This document shows positions 7,402 through 15,343 of a DNA stretch of 59,103 nucleotides, one piece after another. Each line of letters begins with the position of its first letter. Position 1 is the stretch's first letter. The notes below the pieces were generated by a model that made no database searches, had not been told where the DNA came from, and was given only the letters and a program-made list of their open reading frames with translations. The stretch covers positions 1-59,103 of the forward strand of contig JAQXQU010000139.1 of the NCBI GenBank assembly GCA_029101345.1, read 5' to 3'. Source of the DNA: Erysipelotrichaceae bacterium. Its GTDB lineage: Bacteria > Bacillota_I > Bacilli_A > Erysipelotrichales > Erysipelotrichaceae. The position numbers and the translations under genes were made by a program.

Positions 7402-8190
7402 TTAGTGGATGTCCTTTTTTGGATATTTGAGATAGGCAAGGGCAATGCCTATTAAAGCGAGGATGATTCCAACTGCCAGATATTTCAAGTCAATAGCACC
7501 ACTTTCAATGATGTCAGCTGCTTCACAATAGCCAAATGGTGTGAGATATTTGAGGAATTTAACTGATTCAGCAATATTGGCAATGATATTGAGGAAATAG
7601 AACATAATAGCCAAGCCAATGCCAATGCTTAAGCCACCCTTTCTTAAAAAGGCCGAGATGCCAAAGCAAATGCTGGCCAGTTCCACTTGCAAGAGATAGT
7701 AGGCAAGATGGATGAGCGTTATTTCCTTAAATGGTATTTCTTCACCAATAAAGGCAATTGAACCAAGAGCTACAAGATAGATGAGAAGATTCATGACTGT
7801 TATTTCAATCATCAAGGCCAGCAGCTTCTCACTGATGATGCGTATTCGGCTGATTGGCTGTGAGAGAAGGAATTCAGCTGTTTTATCCTTTTCTTCTTTG
7901 CTTAGAAAGGAAGTAGCAGTCAGTGATGCATATAAGCCACCGCCAAGTCCCAGGATATTGCCACATTCAACGCCATAGAAGCCAATGAGACTGCCAAAAT
8001 TGAGGCGATCCATGCCAAAGGCAGCCGTGAAGGCACCCATTGAGGAAAAGACATCACCAACATCTTCCATCTGTCCCTTCATTTCTGGGAAGAGAATAAT
8101 GCAGATAGCCATCATGAAAGCAATTGAAACAAACCAGATGACAAAAGAGAGGAAACCCTGCTTTAATTCATGTTTGACTAAGGTCATCAT
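7402..8190 (-). CDS. ABC-2 type transporter permease
   Basis: A 262-aa membrane protein with about six hydrophobic segments, an N-terminal MMTLVKHELKQGF cytoplasmic start, and the ABC-2 pattern of paired helices (LLSQPISRIRIISEKLLAL between helices is the typical coupling segment). It overlaps the upstream ATPase gene by 4 nt, so the two form an exporter. Related half-exporters export peptides, antibiotics or lipids or act in stress resistance; the substrate is unknown. Confidence 0.82.
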   Translation of the reverse strand: MMTLVKHELKQGFLSFVIWFVSIAFMMAICIILFPEMKGQMEDVGDVFSSMGAFTAAFGMDRLNFGSLIGFYGVECGNILGLGGGLYASLTATSFLSKEEKDKTAEFLLSQPISRIRIISEKLLALMIEITVMNLLIYLVALGSIAFIGEEIPFKEITLIHLAYYLLQVELASICFGISAFLRKGGLSIGIGLAIMFYFLNIIANIAESVKFLKYLTPFGYCEAADIIESGAIDLKYLAVGIILALIGIALAYLKYPKKDIH

Positions 8191-9065
8191 TCTTCACCAT
8201 CCTTTTCATAATAATGCATGAATACTTCTTCAAGATCTGGTTCACTGATGGTCAGATCCTTGATCTTGCCTTTTGCCAGGACCTTGAGAAGTTCTTCAAT
8301 TTCCCCATTATAGAGGAAAGTGCTGATGCCATTATCCGCTTTGAATCCTTTGATGCCGTTAAGCTTGGACAAATCAATTTCCCCATTTACTACTAGGTGC
8401 TTGGCACTCTTCTTGCATAAGGTTTCAACAGAGTCCAAAGCAATGATTCTTCCTTCCTTGATAATAGCGGCCTTATTGCAATAATGCTCGATTTCTGAAA
8501 GGATGTGGCTGGAAATGAAGATGGTCACTCCTTGCTGGTTCTTTTCCTTGAGGATGTCAAAGAAGACCTTTTGCATCAAAGGATCAAGACCACTGGTTGG
8601 CTCATCCAGGATTAAGAGTTCAGGTTCATGCTGCAAAGCCGCAACAATTCCCACTTTCTTGCGATTGCCAAAGGAAAGTTCATCAATCTTTCGGTTTTCA
8701 TCCAGCTGCAAAAGCGCACAGAGTCTTTGGCTTTCCTTTGTACAATCCTTTTTGTGAAGATCAGCAGAGAGCTTTAGCAGTTCCTTGACTTTCATGCCTT
8801 GATAGAAAATGGCTTCTGATGGCAGATAACCGACATTCATCAGAATCTCTTCCTTGTCCTTGACAATATCCTTATCAAAGATTCTGGCACTTCCACTGCT
8901 TGGTGAAATCAAACCCAAAAGGGTTCTGATGGTTGTGGATTTGCCCGCACCATTAGGACCAATGAAGCCAAAAAAATCACCTTTTTCAACTGCCAAATCG
9001 ACATCGATGATACCACGGCTTTTGCCATAGTGCTTATTAAGCTTTGCTGTTTTGATAATATCCAT
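8187..9065 (-). CDS. ABC transporter ATP-binding protein
   Basis: A 292-aa ATPase with Walker A GPNGAGKSTTIRTLLG, a degenerate signature LSFGNRKKVGI (LSGGQ-type), Walker B LLILDEPTSGLD and the H-loop SSHILSE. It belongs to the CcmA/BcrA/Nat type that pairs with ABC-2 permeases. The ~60-aa C-terminal extension after the H-loop is normal for this group. An SD (AAGGAATA) precedes the ATG, 2 nt after the TetR gene, making a three-gene operon tetR-ATPase-permease. The TetR upstream suggests substrate induction. Confidence 0.88.
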   Translation of the reverse strand: MDIIKTAKLNKHYGKSRGIIDVDLAVEKGDFFGFIGPNGAGKSTTIRTLLGLISPSSGSARIFDKDIVKDKEEILMNVGYLPSEAIFYQGMKVKELLKLSADLHKKDCTKESQRLCALLQLDENRKIDELSFGNRKKVGIVAALQHEPELLILDEPTSGLDPLMQKVFFDILKEKNQQGVTIFISSHILSEIEHYCNKAAIIKEGRIIALDSVETLCKKSAKHLVVNGEIDLSKLNGIKGFKADNGISTFLYNGEIEELLKVLAKGKIKDLTISEPDLEEVFMHYYEKDGEE

Positions 9066-9067
9066 AG

Positions 9068-9679
9068 CTATTCCTTTCTAAGATAGACGCTACGCCAGAA
9101 GTCCATTAGCTTATAGAAGCCCTCTTCCATCTTTTCCATATCAACCTTGCCAAACTGAACCATTTCCCAAAGAAAACCCTCAGACGCCCAATACATGTCC
9201 TGATACATCATCCTGATATCAAGGCCTTCAACAAACTGCTGAGGATCAAGATCAAGGATGGTCCTATCAGCTTTCAGAGCCAAATGCTTTTGATAGCTTT
9301 CATGGACAGCCTGGGCAATCTCTTCATCCTTTTCATAGAAGGCCTTGATCGTAAAGTTGGCCATATCCGGATATTGGTGGATAATCTCCATCTTGGCTTT
9401 CATGCCTCTTTCCATGGAATCAAAGAGATTCTTCTGGTTATAGCAGTCATATTTGGTCAGATATTCAATGGTTACATCTGCACATTTGTTCCAAAGGAAC
9501 AGATAAAGTTCCTTTTTGTTTTTGAAGTAATAGAACAATAGTGATTTGGTAATATTGGCAGCTTTTGCTATTTCGCTCATGGGGGCATTCTTATAGGAAT
9601 TCTCAGAAAAGACCTTGTAGCCGGCATTGATGATGGCTTGCTGCTTAGCTATTGGCAAATGATAGAAGCGCTCATTCAT
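9068..9679 (-). CDS. TetR-family transcriptional regulator
   Basis: A 203-aa repressor. The N-terminal HTH is MSEIAKAANITKSLLFYYFKNKKELYLFLW, the standard TetR motif, and the C-terminal helical ligand domain shows no further similarity I can name. It is first in the operon, with SD GGAGG. A 9-bp inverted repeat sits in its promoter, indicating autoregulation of the whole exporter operon. The ligand is probably the exported compound. Confidence 0.9.
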   Translation of the reverse strand: MNERFYHLPIAKQQAIINAGYKVFSENSYKNAPMSEIAKAANITKSLLFYYFKNKKELYLFLWNKCADVTIEYLTKYDCYNQKNLFDSMERGMKAKMEIIHQYPDMANFTIKAFYEKDEEIAQAVHESYQKHLALKADRTILDLDPQQFVEGLDIRMMYQDMYWASEGFLWEMVQFGKVDMEKMEEGFYKLMDFWRSVYLRKE

Positions 9680-9701
9680 AAAGGACCTCCATTAACCGCT
9701 T

Positions 9702-9731
9702 CGGTCAATATCATTATCATTTTATTGACCG
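9702..9731 (-). promoter_or_regulatory. TetR operator in the exporter promoter
   Basis: CGGTCAATA and TATTGACCG form a perfect inverted repeat with a 12-bp spacer. On the minus strand it covers a GATAAT -10-like element and reaches the weak -35, so a bound TetR dimer would occlude the promoter. Confidence 0.8.
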
Positions 9732-9753
9732 ATTTTGAGAAGACCCCCTACTA

Positions 9754-9777
9754 ATAAAGGGGCATCTGCCCCTTTAT
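9754..9777 (-). terminator. Intrinsic terminator of the lacI-type gene
   Basis: A 10-bp perfect stem, ATAAAGGGGC/GCCCCTTTAT with loop ATCT on the plus strand, overlaps the stop codon of the minus-strand regulator gene. The T-rich arm supplies part of the U-tract, and the poly-U is short. Confidence 0.65.
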
Positions 9778-10754
9778 CTGGATGTTTCGCCCTTTAATAG
9801 TTCAACAGGCAAGAGAATCTGATAGTTATAGGAATTCTGATGCTGGGCTTGCTTATGAAGAAGACGAGCTGCGGATTGCCCCATCTTAAAAGTTGGCAGT
9901 TTCATAGTGGTAATTGATGGCTGGTGCTTAGTGGCTATATCATTGCCATTAAAGCCGACAACTGCAATATCATCAGGACATTTCTTGCCGAAGGCTGTTA
10001 GTATATTGACAACAGCTACAGCCACACTATCAGAACCAGCGAAGATAGCATCGATTTCGGGATGGTTTTTGACAATATCCTCAATACAATCCTTGACCTC
10101 ACTTGGATTCCAATGGCAGTCATAGATATATTCACTACGATAGGGGATGTTACGGATTCTTAAGGCTTCTCTTAAGACAATGGCTCTTACACAATGCTCA
10201 ACATCTTCGCCCCCGCTATCACCACCAATATAGGCAATATTACGATAGCCAGCATCAAGCAGATGGTTGATCAGCAGCAAGTTGGCATGATAGTGGTCAA
10301 AACCAACAACGGTGCTGTTATTGATGTAGCAATCCACAAAGACAAGATTACTGTTGAGTTTCTTAAGCCTTTCAATATTCTGGCTGGTTTCATCAGTTAC
10401 CAACAAACCATCCAGTTCCTGGATTTTCTTTTCAATAGCTGGCGAGAGATTTCTTGACTGCTCATAGGAAATGATCATAGCGATAATGCAGTTATTGGCT
10501 TGGCAATACTCCTGGACACCAGCCAGGATTTCCGTAAAGAAAGGATCATAGTAGTTATAAGTCAAGGACATGATGCAGCCAAAGCTGTATTGCTTTTTAC
10601 GTGACGAAAACTTATAGCCTAGCTTTTTGACGCTTTCATCAATCCTTTTTCTGGTTTCATCCTTGATGATAAGACTAGGATCATTATTAAGATAACGGGA
10701 GACAGTTGCGATGGAGACACCGCTATTTTTAGCTACTTCACGAATACTGCTCAT
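9774..10754 (-). CDS. LacI/GalR-family repressor of the alpha-galactoside locus
   Basis: A 326-aa repressor. The N-terminal HTH reads SIREVAKNSGVSIATVSRYLN, and the hinge and periplasmic-binding-like core carry FGCIMSLTYNYYDPFF, YIGGDSGGEDVEH and DIAVVGFNGNDIATKHQPSITT, all typical of the family. Divergent from melA with palindromic GTTTACTAAAC/GTTTAGTAAAC sites between them, it probably represses both directions until an alpha-galactoside binds. No SD precedes the ATG, and a TATAAT lies only 6 nt upstream, so the transcript is probably leaderless. The start is fixed by the conserved SIREVA beginning. Confidence 0.9.
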   Translation of the reverse strand: MSSIREVAKNSGVSIATVSRYLNNDPSLIIKDETRKRIDESVKKLGYKFSSRKKQYSFGCIMSLTYNYYDPFFTEILAGVQEYCQANNCIIAMIISYEQSRNLSPAIEKKIQELDGLLVTDETSQNIERLKKLNSNLVFVDCYINNSTVVGFDHYHANLLLINHLLDAGYRNIAYIGGDSGGEDVEHCVRAIVLREALRIRNIPYRSEYIYDCHWNPSEVKDCIEDIVKNHPEIDAIFAGSDSVAVAVVNILTAFGKKCPDDIAVVGFNGNDIATKHQPSITTMKLPTFKMGQSAARLLHKQAQHQNSYNYQILLPVELLKGETSR

Positions 10755-10760
10755 GAACTA

Positions 10761-10789
10761 ATTATAGCTTATTGCTGTTTAGTATACAA
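10761..10789 (-). promoter_or_regulatory. Promoter of the lacI-type gene (leaderless)
   Basis: On the minus strand TTGTAT, a 17-bp spacer and TATAAT. The -10 ends 6 nt before the ATG, so transcription should begin at or next to the start codon. The -35 overlaps the operator-like GTTTAGTATAC, consistent with autorepression. Confidence 0.7.
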
Positions 10790-10800
10790 GTTTACTAAAC
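10777..10800. promoter_or_regulatory. Tandem LacI-type operators O1/O2
   Basis: GTTTAGTATAC (10777-10787) and the palindrome GTTTACTAAAC (10790-10800) lie side by side over the regulator promoter. The second matches, apart from the central base, the site at 10920 beside melA, so the two positions may be bridged by a looped tetramer. Confidence 0.75.
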
Positions 10801-10854
10801 AAAAATAATCATAAAAAAGTCATTAGTTGTTCTATAATCCAAAATTTAATTAAT

Positions 10855-10868
10855 TGTAAGCATTTACA
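10855..10868 (+). promoter_or_regulatory. cre-like catabolite-repression site
   Basis: TGTAAGCATTTACA matches the Firmicute cre consensus TGWNANCGNTNWCA except for one base of the central CG. It overlaps the -35 of the melA promoter, as expected for CcpA repression of a sugar-uptake operon. Confidence 0.6.
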
Positions 10869-10891
10869 TTCATAGATAATGGTCATATAAT
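10863..10891 (+). promoter_or_regulatory. melA operon promoter
   Basis: TTTACA (10863-10868), a 17-bp spacer and TATAAT (10886-10891). A second TATAAT at 10833 has no convincing -35. The operator at 10920 lies just downstream of the expected start. Confidence 0.75.
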
Positions 10892-10919
10892 GTAATTACA
10901 AGTTAACATTACAGATAAT

Positions 10920-10930
10920 GTTTAGTAAAC
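10920..10930 (+). promoter_or_regulatory. LacI-type operator O3
   Basis: GTTTAGTAAAC, palindromic around one base, sits between the melA promoter and its SD (AAAGGAG). It is the same site as O2 except for the central base. Confidence 0.75.
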
Positions 10931-10943
10931 GAAAGGAGATAAG

Positions 10944-12299
10944 ATGAAAAAGTTTGCTTTCATTGGCGCTGGATCATTGGACTTCACCAAGGATCTTGTC
11001 CGGGACATCTTGACCTTTGAGGCTTTCAGGGACGCAGAGCTTTACTTGATGGATATCAATCCAACAAGACTTGAATATGCCATCAAAGGTGTTCAGAAAA
11101 TCATTGATGCCGGCCATTATCCAGCAACTGTCAAGGGTACTCTTGATCGCAGGGAGGCCTTGAAGGATGCTGATGGCGTCCTAATCACCATTTTGCAGGG
11201 TGGAGTTGAAGTCTGGCGCTATGATATTGAGATCCCAAAGAAATATGGGGTTGATATCTGTGTAGGCGATACCAGAGGCCCTTCTGGCATCTTCCGCTTT
11301 TTAAGAACTGCACCAGTAATGCTTGATATCATCAGGGATGCCGAAGAAGTCTGTCCAAATGCCATTGTCCTAAACTATACAAATCCAATGGACATGCTGG
11401 TCAGCTTCTTACAGTCAAAGTCCAAGATGAATATCACTGGACTTTGCCACAGCGTTCAAGGCACAGCTGAGATGCTGGCAGGCTGGTTAAATGCCAGTGA
11501 CAAGAAAATTGAATATACTTGTGCAGGCATTAACCATCAGGCATTCTATCTTGACTTCAAGGTTGACGGCAAGGATGCCTATCCTGATCTTCTGGAAGCC
11601 ATCAAACGTGAAGAGGTGGCTAATGAGGAACCGGTACGCATTGAAATGTTCAAGCGTCTAGGGTATTTCAATACTGAATCGTCTGGTCATAATTCTGAAT
11701 ATCTGCCATGGTTCAGAAAGAGAAAGGATCTCATTGAAAAGTACTGTACCCATGGAACAGGCTGGAATCCAGGTGCCTATGCCTATATTCTTGATGAATA
11801 TCTAGGAAGGGAAGACACTTGGGAAAAGGAATATCAGGATTGGCTTGATAATGCTGAAGTGGATCTATCAAGAGGTGAGGAATATGCGTCCAATATCTTC
11901 AATGCCATCTTCGGTGATAATACGCCATACTATTTCAATGCCAATCTGAAAAACAAAAATTATATTACCAATATCAAGCAAGGCTGTTGTGTCGAAGTAC
12001 CGGTTGTCGCTGATAAGAACGGTATTACTTCAACTGGCAGTGTTACCCTTCCGGATCATTTGGCAGTCATGGTCAATAATTCAGCCTTAATTGAGGAATT
12101 GGCTGTCAATGGTGCAATTGCTGGTGATCCTAATATGATTTTCCAGGCCATTCTCTTTGATCCACTGACCAGTGCAGTTCTAAGCATGGAAGAGATTCAG
12201 AACATGGTCCAGGAAATGTTTGACAAGAATGCAGATTATTTGACTTATTTCAAGTCATTGAAAATTGATATGAGGAGAGTACATGAAAAAGATAATTAG
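10944..12299 (+). CDS. melA: GH4 alpha-galactosidase
   Basis: A 451-aa NAD- and divalent-metal-dependent family-4 glycosidase, probably hydrolysing imported alpha-galactosides such as melibiose or raffinose in the cytosol. The Rossmann start is FAFIGAGSLDFTKDL. The metal/catalytic motif CHSVQ (Cys168-His169) is the alpha-galactosidase variant, where phospho-beta-glucosidases have C[DN]xP and alpha-galacturonidases CHE. AGINHQAFY and SGHNSEYLPWF add conserved active-site residues. The length is normal. It starts behind AAAGGAG and overlaps the binding-protein gene by 17 nt, so it heads the operon. Galactoside specificity rests on CHS; I cannot tell which oligosaccharide is used. Confidence 0.92.
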   Translation: MKKFAFIGAGSLDFTKDLVRDILTFEAFRDAELYLMDINPTRLEYAIKGVQKIIDAGHYPATVKGTLDRREALKDADGVLITILQGGVEVWRYDIEIPKKYGVDICVGDTRGPSGIFRFLRTAPVMLDIIRDAEEVCPNAIVLNYTNPMDMLVSFLQSKSKMNITGLCHSVQGTAEMLAGWLNASDKKIEYTCAGINHQAFYLDFKVDGKDAYPDLLEAIKREEVANEEPVRIEMFKRLGYFNTESSGHNSEYLPWFRKRKDLIEKYCTHGTGWNPGAYAYILDEYLGREDTWEKEYQDWLDNAEVDLSRGEEYASNIFNAIFGDNTPYYFNANLKNKNYITNIKQGCCVEVPVVADKNGITSTGSVTLPDHLAVMVNNSALIEELAVNGAIAGDPNMIFQAILFDPLTSAVLSMEEIQNMVQEMFDKNADYLTYFKSLKIDMRRVHEKDN

Positions 12300-13563
12300 T
12301 ATTTTAACGATTTGTTTCTTAGCTTTATGTCTAGTGGGTTGTGGCTCAAATGATGACAAAAACGATGATGTCACAACTGTTACCTGGTGGGTACATCAGG
12401 AAAATTCCTGGAATATTGCACATCAGGAACTAGCTGATGCTTATATGGCTACACATGAAAATGTCAAAATTGAAATTGAAATCTTCCCTTATGATGATTT
12501 CGAATCAAAAGTCCAGACTTCTTTGATCAATGGCGAAGGCGGTGCTGACATCTATGAAATCTGGGGTGGCTGGGGCATTGACTTTGCGCCTACTGGTGCC
12601 CTGTTAAAGCTTGATGATGAATTGGCAAACAAGATCATGGCTGAATCCTATGCGCCTACTTATGGTGCTCTTGTAGCTAATGGTGGATTATATGGTGTAC
12701 CATGTGAATTCAATACGGAAACTGGTGGCCTGCTTGTCAATTATAATGTAGCTAAGGCCAACAATATTGCTAATCCAGTACCTGCTACTTGGGAAGAAAT
12801 GATTGCCAATGCCAAGGCTGTTTCCCAGCTTGATGAAACAAAGGATGTCTTAAAGGGCTTTGACTTTGTAAACTGGGACTCTGTTCCATATCTCTTCCTA
12901 TCAATGATCCTGCAGCAGGGTGGTGAATATCTTGTTTCAGATAATGAAATCAACGTCAATACCGAGGAAGCCAAGACTGCATTTGAAACTTTGACAAATC
13001 TTGTTCTTGTGGATGGTGTCAGCAATCTTGAAGGTTTGACTGGTGGTTCTGATATGGAAGGTTATCAGCAATTATATGCCGGCCGTTGCCTCTATGTACC
13101 ACGTGGTCCATGGTCAGTTGCTGAAGGCGTCAATACCTTTGAACTTGCTTTGGGTGAAGATTTCGGCTATGTTGAGCTTCCTTGGTGGAGTGGCAATGTT
13201 GCCTATGTAGTGGAAAATGGCTGGTCTATTGCCGGCAATGCCAAGACTGCTCATCCAGAAATCGTCAATGACTTCCTGAACTTCGTCTATGAAGATGAAA
13301 ACATGCTTAAGCTGAATGTCGCATGTTCACAGATTCCAAGCAAGCGTTCCATTGCTGAAAGTGATGAATATGTCAGCCAGATGGAATATGTCAAGCCACT
13401 TCTTTCAATCCTTGATGAAGCAGAATTCATTGGCTTCTTCAATACTGACCGCTTGAAGGAAGCTGTCAATGATGCCTTTGTCAACTATTGCCTAGGTGAA
13501 TATGCAAGCGTTGATGATGCATTAGCAGATCTCAATGTCACTTTGAATTCAATTTTTGAATAA
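12283..13563 (+). CDS. msmE: Sugar ABC transporter substrate-binding lipoprotein
   Basis: A 426-aa family-1 extracellular binding protein. The signal peptide ends in the lipobox LVGC (Cys20), so it is membrane-anchored outside the cell. Features include WWVHQENSWNIAHQELADAY, GGADIYEIWGGWG, FLSMILQQGGEYL and ENGWSIAGNAKTAHPEIVNDF, typical of oligosaccharide binders (MsmE/MalE type). The start is inside the end of melA with SD GAGGAG, 17-nt overlap. The likely ligand is an alpha-galactoside oligosaccharide, from context. Confidence 0.88.
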   Translation: MKKIISILTICFLALCLVGCGSNDDKNDDVTTVTWWVHQENSWNIAHQELADAYMATHENVKIEIEIFPYDDFESKVQTSLINGEGGADIYEIWGGWGIDFAPTGALLKLDDELANKIMAESYAPTYGALVANGGLYGVPCEFNTETGGLLVNYNVAKANNIANPVPATWEEMIANAKAVSQLDETKDVLKGFDFVNWDSVPYLFLSMILQQGGEYLVSDNEINVNTEEAKTAFETLTNLVLVDGVSNLEGLTGGSDMEGYQQLYAGRCLYVPRGPWSVAEGVNTFELALGEDFGYVELPWWSGNVAYVVENGWSIAGNAKTAHPEIVNDFLNFVYEDENMLKLNVACSQIPSKRSIAESDEYVSQMEYVKPLLSILDEAEFIGFFNTDRLKEAVNDAFVNYCLGEYASVDDALADLNVTLNSIFE

Positions 13564-13573
13564 TCCATTTACT

Positions 13574-13600
13574 ATAGGAAGGGGAAATACCCCTTCCTAT
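13574..13600 (+). other. Perfect 11-bp intercistronic hairpin
   Basis: ATAGGAAGGGG and CCCCTTCCTAT form an uninterrupted 11-bp stem with loop AAATA, between the binding-protein stop and the permease SD. No T-run follows, so it is not a terminator. It most likely protects the 3' end of the upstream mRNA segment and lets the binding protein be made in excess over the permeases. Confidence 0.75.
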
Positions 13601-13614
13601 GAAAGGAAGATATA

Positions 13615-14490
13615 ATGAAAAACAAGAAATTTGTCTATGGAGTCATGATACCAACCTTGCTGCATATGACAGTCTTCATCATTGCTCCGATTTTCATTGG
13701 GCTCTTTATCTCCTTCTGGAACTATAATCCTCTTTCTTCTGATAACAGTTTTATTGGACTTGAGAACTTTATCAAGCTTTTAAGTGACGCTGATTTCTGG
13801 AAGGCTACGAAGAATACCTTCTTCTTTGTCTTTGTTACGGTATTTTTGAACATTGGCTTGTCATTGATGATTGCCCAGCTGATTTCCTACTTCAAATCCA
13901 ACAAGGTCAGAAGCTTCTTTCGCATGATCTTCTTTCTGCCTTGTATTGCTCCGATGGTTGCCTCTGCCGTTGTTTTCAACCGGTCAATCTTTCCAACAAC
14001 TACCGGTCTTTTGAACATGTTCATCAAAGCTCTAGGCCTTTCACCTATCAACTGGCTTGGAGATCAGAAGGTCATCATGTTTTCTTTGATTGCTTATACT
14101 ATCTGGGTTGATATTGGCTATAATATCATCCTCTTTTCTGCTGGTATTGATGGCATTCCAAATCATATCTATGAAGCAGCTGATCTTGATAATACCAGTG
14201 AATGGCGCAAGTTCACCAAGATGACCTTGCCTCTTTTGTCTAGAACCATGCAGTTTGTGGTAGTGCAGACATTGATTTCACATTTCCAGATGTTTGCCCA
14301 ATTCTCCGTTATGATTACAAAAGATGGACCTAATAATTCGGGTCTAGTCTTATCACGTTATATTTACAAGCAAGCCTTTGAATATAAGAACATGGGCTAT
14401 GCTTCGGCAGTATCCTTTGTCTTATTTATCATTATCATGATCTTCTCACTGATTGAGCATCGGCTCAACAAGTCTGATTGGGAGTATTAG
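13615..14490 (+). CDS. msmF: Sugar ABC transporter permease, MsmF-type
   Basis: A 291-aa inner-membrane permease with six predicted transmembrane helices. The EAA motif is IYEAADLDNTSEWRKFTKMTLPLL, where it contacts the ATPase. N-terminal FVYGVMIPTLLHMTVFIIAPI is the family's first helix. An SD (AAAGGAAG) precedes the ATG. It forms a heterodimer with the next gene product, whose start lies 2 nt after this stop. Confidence 0.9.
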   Translation: MKNKKFVYGVMIPTLLHMTVFIIAPIFIGLFISFWNYNPLSSDNSFIGLENFIKLLSDADFWKATKNTFFFVFVTVFLNIGLSLMIAQLISYFKSNKVRSFFRMIFFLPCIAPMVASAVVFNRSIFPTTTGLLNMFIKALGLSPINWLGDQKVIMFSLIAYTIWVDIGYNIILFSAGIDGIPNHIYEAADLDNTSEWRKFTKMTLPLLSRTMQFVVVQTLISHFQMFAQFSVMITKDGPNNSGLVLSRYIYKQAFEYKNMGYASAVSFVLFIIIMIFSLIEHRLNKSDWEY

Positions 14491-14492
14491 CT

Positions 14493-15329
14493 ATGAATAT
14501 TATCAAAGACAAAAGAAATATCAGAATCCGGGTCTTTTCCTTTATTGTCCTGACAATCCTGACCCTCTTCTTTGTCGCACCTTATATATGGATGTTGCTG
14601 AACTCATTTAAGTCAACAAAGGAAATATTGCTGCATCCAACCAATATCCTGCCTGAGGAATTTACCATCAAGAGTTACCAGAAGGTTCTCTTTGATTCAC
14701 CATTTGTCTATTGGTTCAGGAATTCATTGATTGTCACAGTTGTTGATACAGTAGTCATCCTCTTTACTTCCTCAATCATTGGCTTTGTCTTATCGAAATA
14801 CAAGTTCAAGCTTAACAAGTTCTGCTTCTTTCTGATTCTGGCAACCATGATGATGCCAACAACGGCTGTGATGATTCCAAACTTTCTGATCATTTCCAAA
14901 TTGGGCTGGTATGACAAGATCATTTCCCTGATTGTTCCAACATTCTGCAATGCCTTTGGCATCTTCCTTTGCAAGCAATTCATTGATGATCTGCCAAAAG
15001 AGCTCTTTGAAAGCGCCATGCTTGATAATGCCTCGGATCTCAAGATCTTCTATCGGATTGTCATTCCAGCTATCAAGCCTGCTCTAGGATCGTTGGCCAT
15101 CTTTACCTTCCTTGGCATCTGGAATGATTATCAGACCCCATTGATCTATTTGAATTCAACTAAGAATATGACTTTGCCATTGGCTTTGTCATTCTTCAAT
15201 TCACAGCACCTGTCCGACCTTTCGGCGACGATGGCGGCAGCTGCCCTCATTATGGTTCCTTCGACGGTTGTCTTCCTGATTTTCCAGAAGTACTTCATTA
15301 AGGGCATTGCCATGACAGGCATGAAATAA
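14493..15329 (+). CDS. msmG: Sugar ABC transporter permease, MsmG-type
   Basis: A 278-aa permease with six helices. The EAA loop is LFESAMLDNASDLKIFYRIVIPAIKPAL, and the C-terminus KYFIKGIAMTGMK is the characteristic end of the MalG/MsmG family. ATG 14493 is preferred over an in-frame TTG 15 nt upstream because GGGAG precedes it by the right distance and MalG-type proteins start this way. It partners MsmF. Confidence 0.9.
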   Translation: MNIIKDKRNIRIRVFSFIVLTILTLFFVAPYIWMLLNSFKSTKEILLHPTNILPEEFTIKSYQKVLFDSPFVYWFRNSLIVTVVDTVVILFTSSIIGFVLSKYKFKLNKFCFFLILATMMMPTTAVMIPNFLIISKLGWYDKIISLIVPTFCNAFGIFLCKQFIDDLPKELFESAMLDNASDLKIFYRIVIPAIKPALGSLAIFTFLGIWNDYQTPLIYLNSTKNMTLPLALSFFNSQHLSDLSATMAAAALIMVPSTVVFLIFQKYFIKGIAMTGMK

Positions 15330-15343
15330 AAAGGAGATTACTT

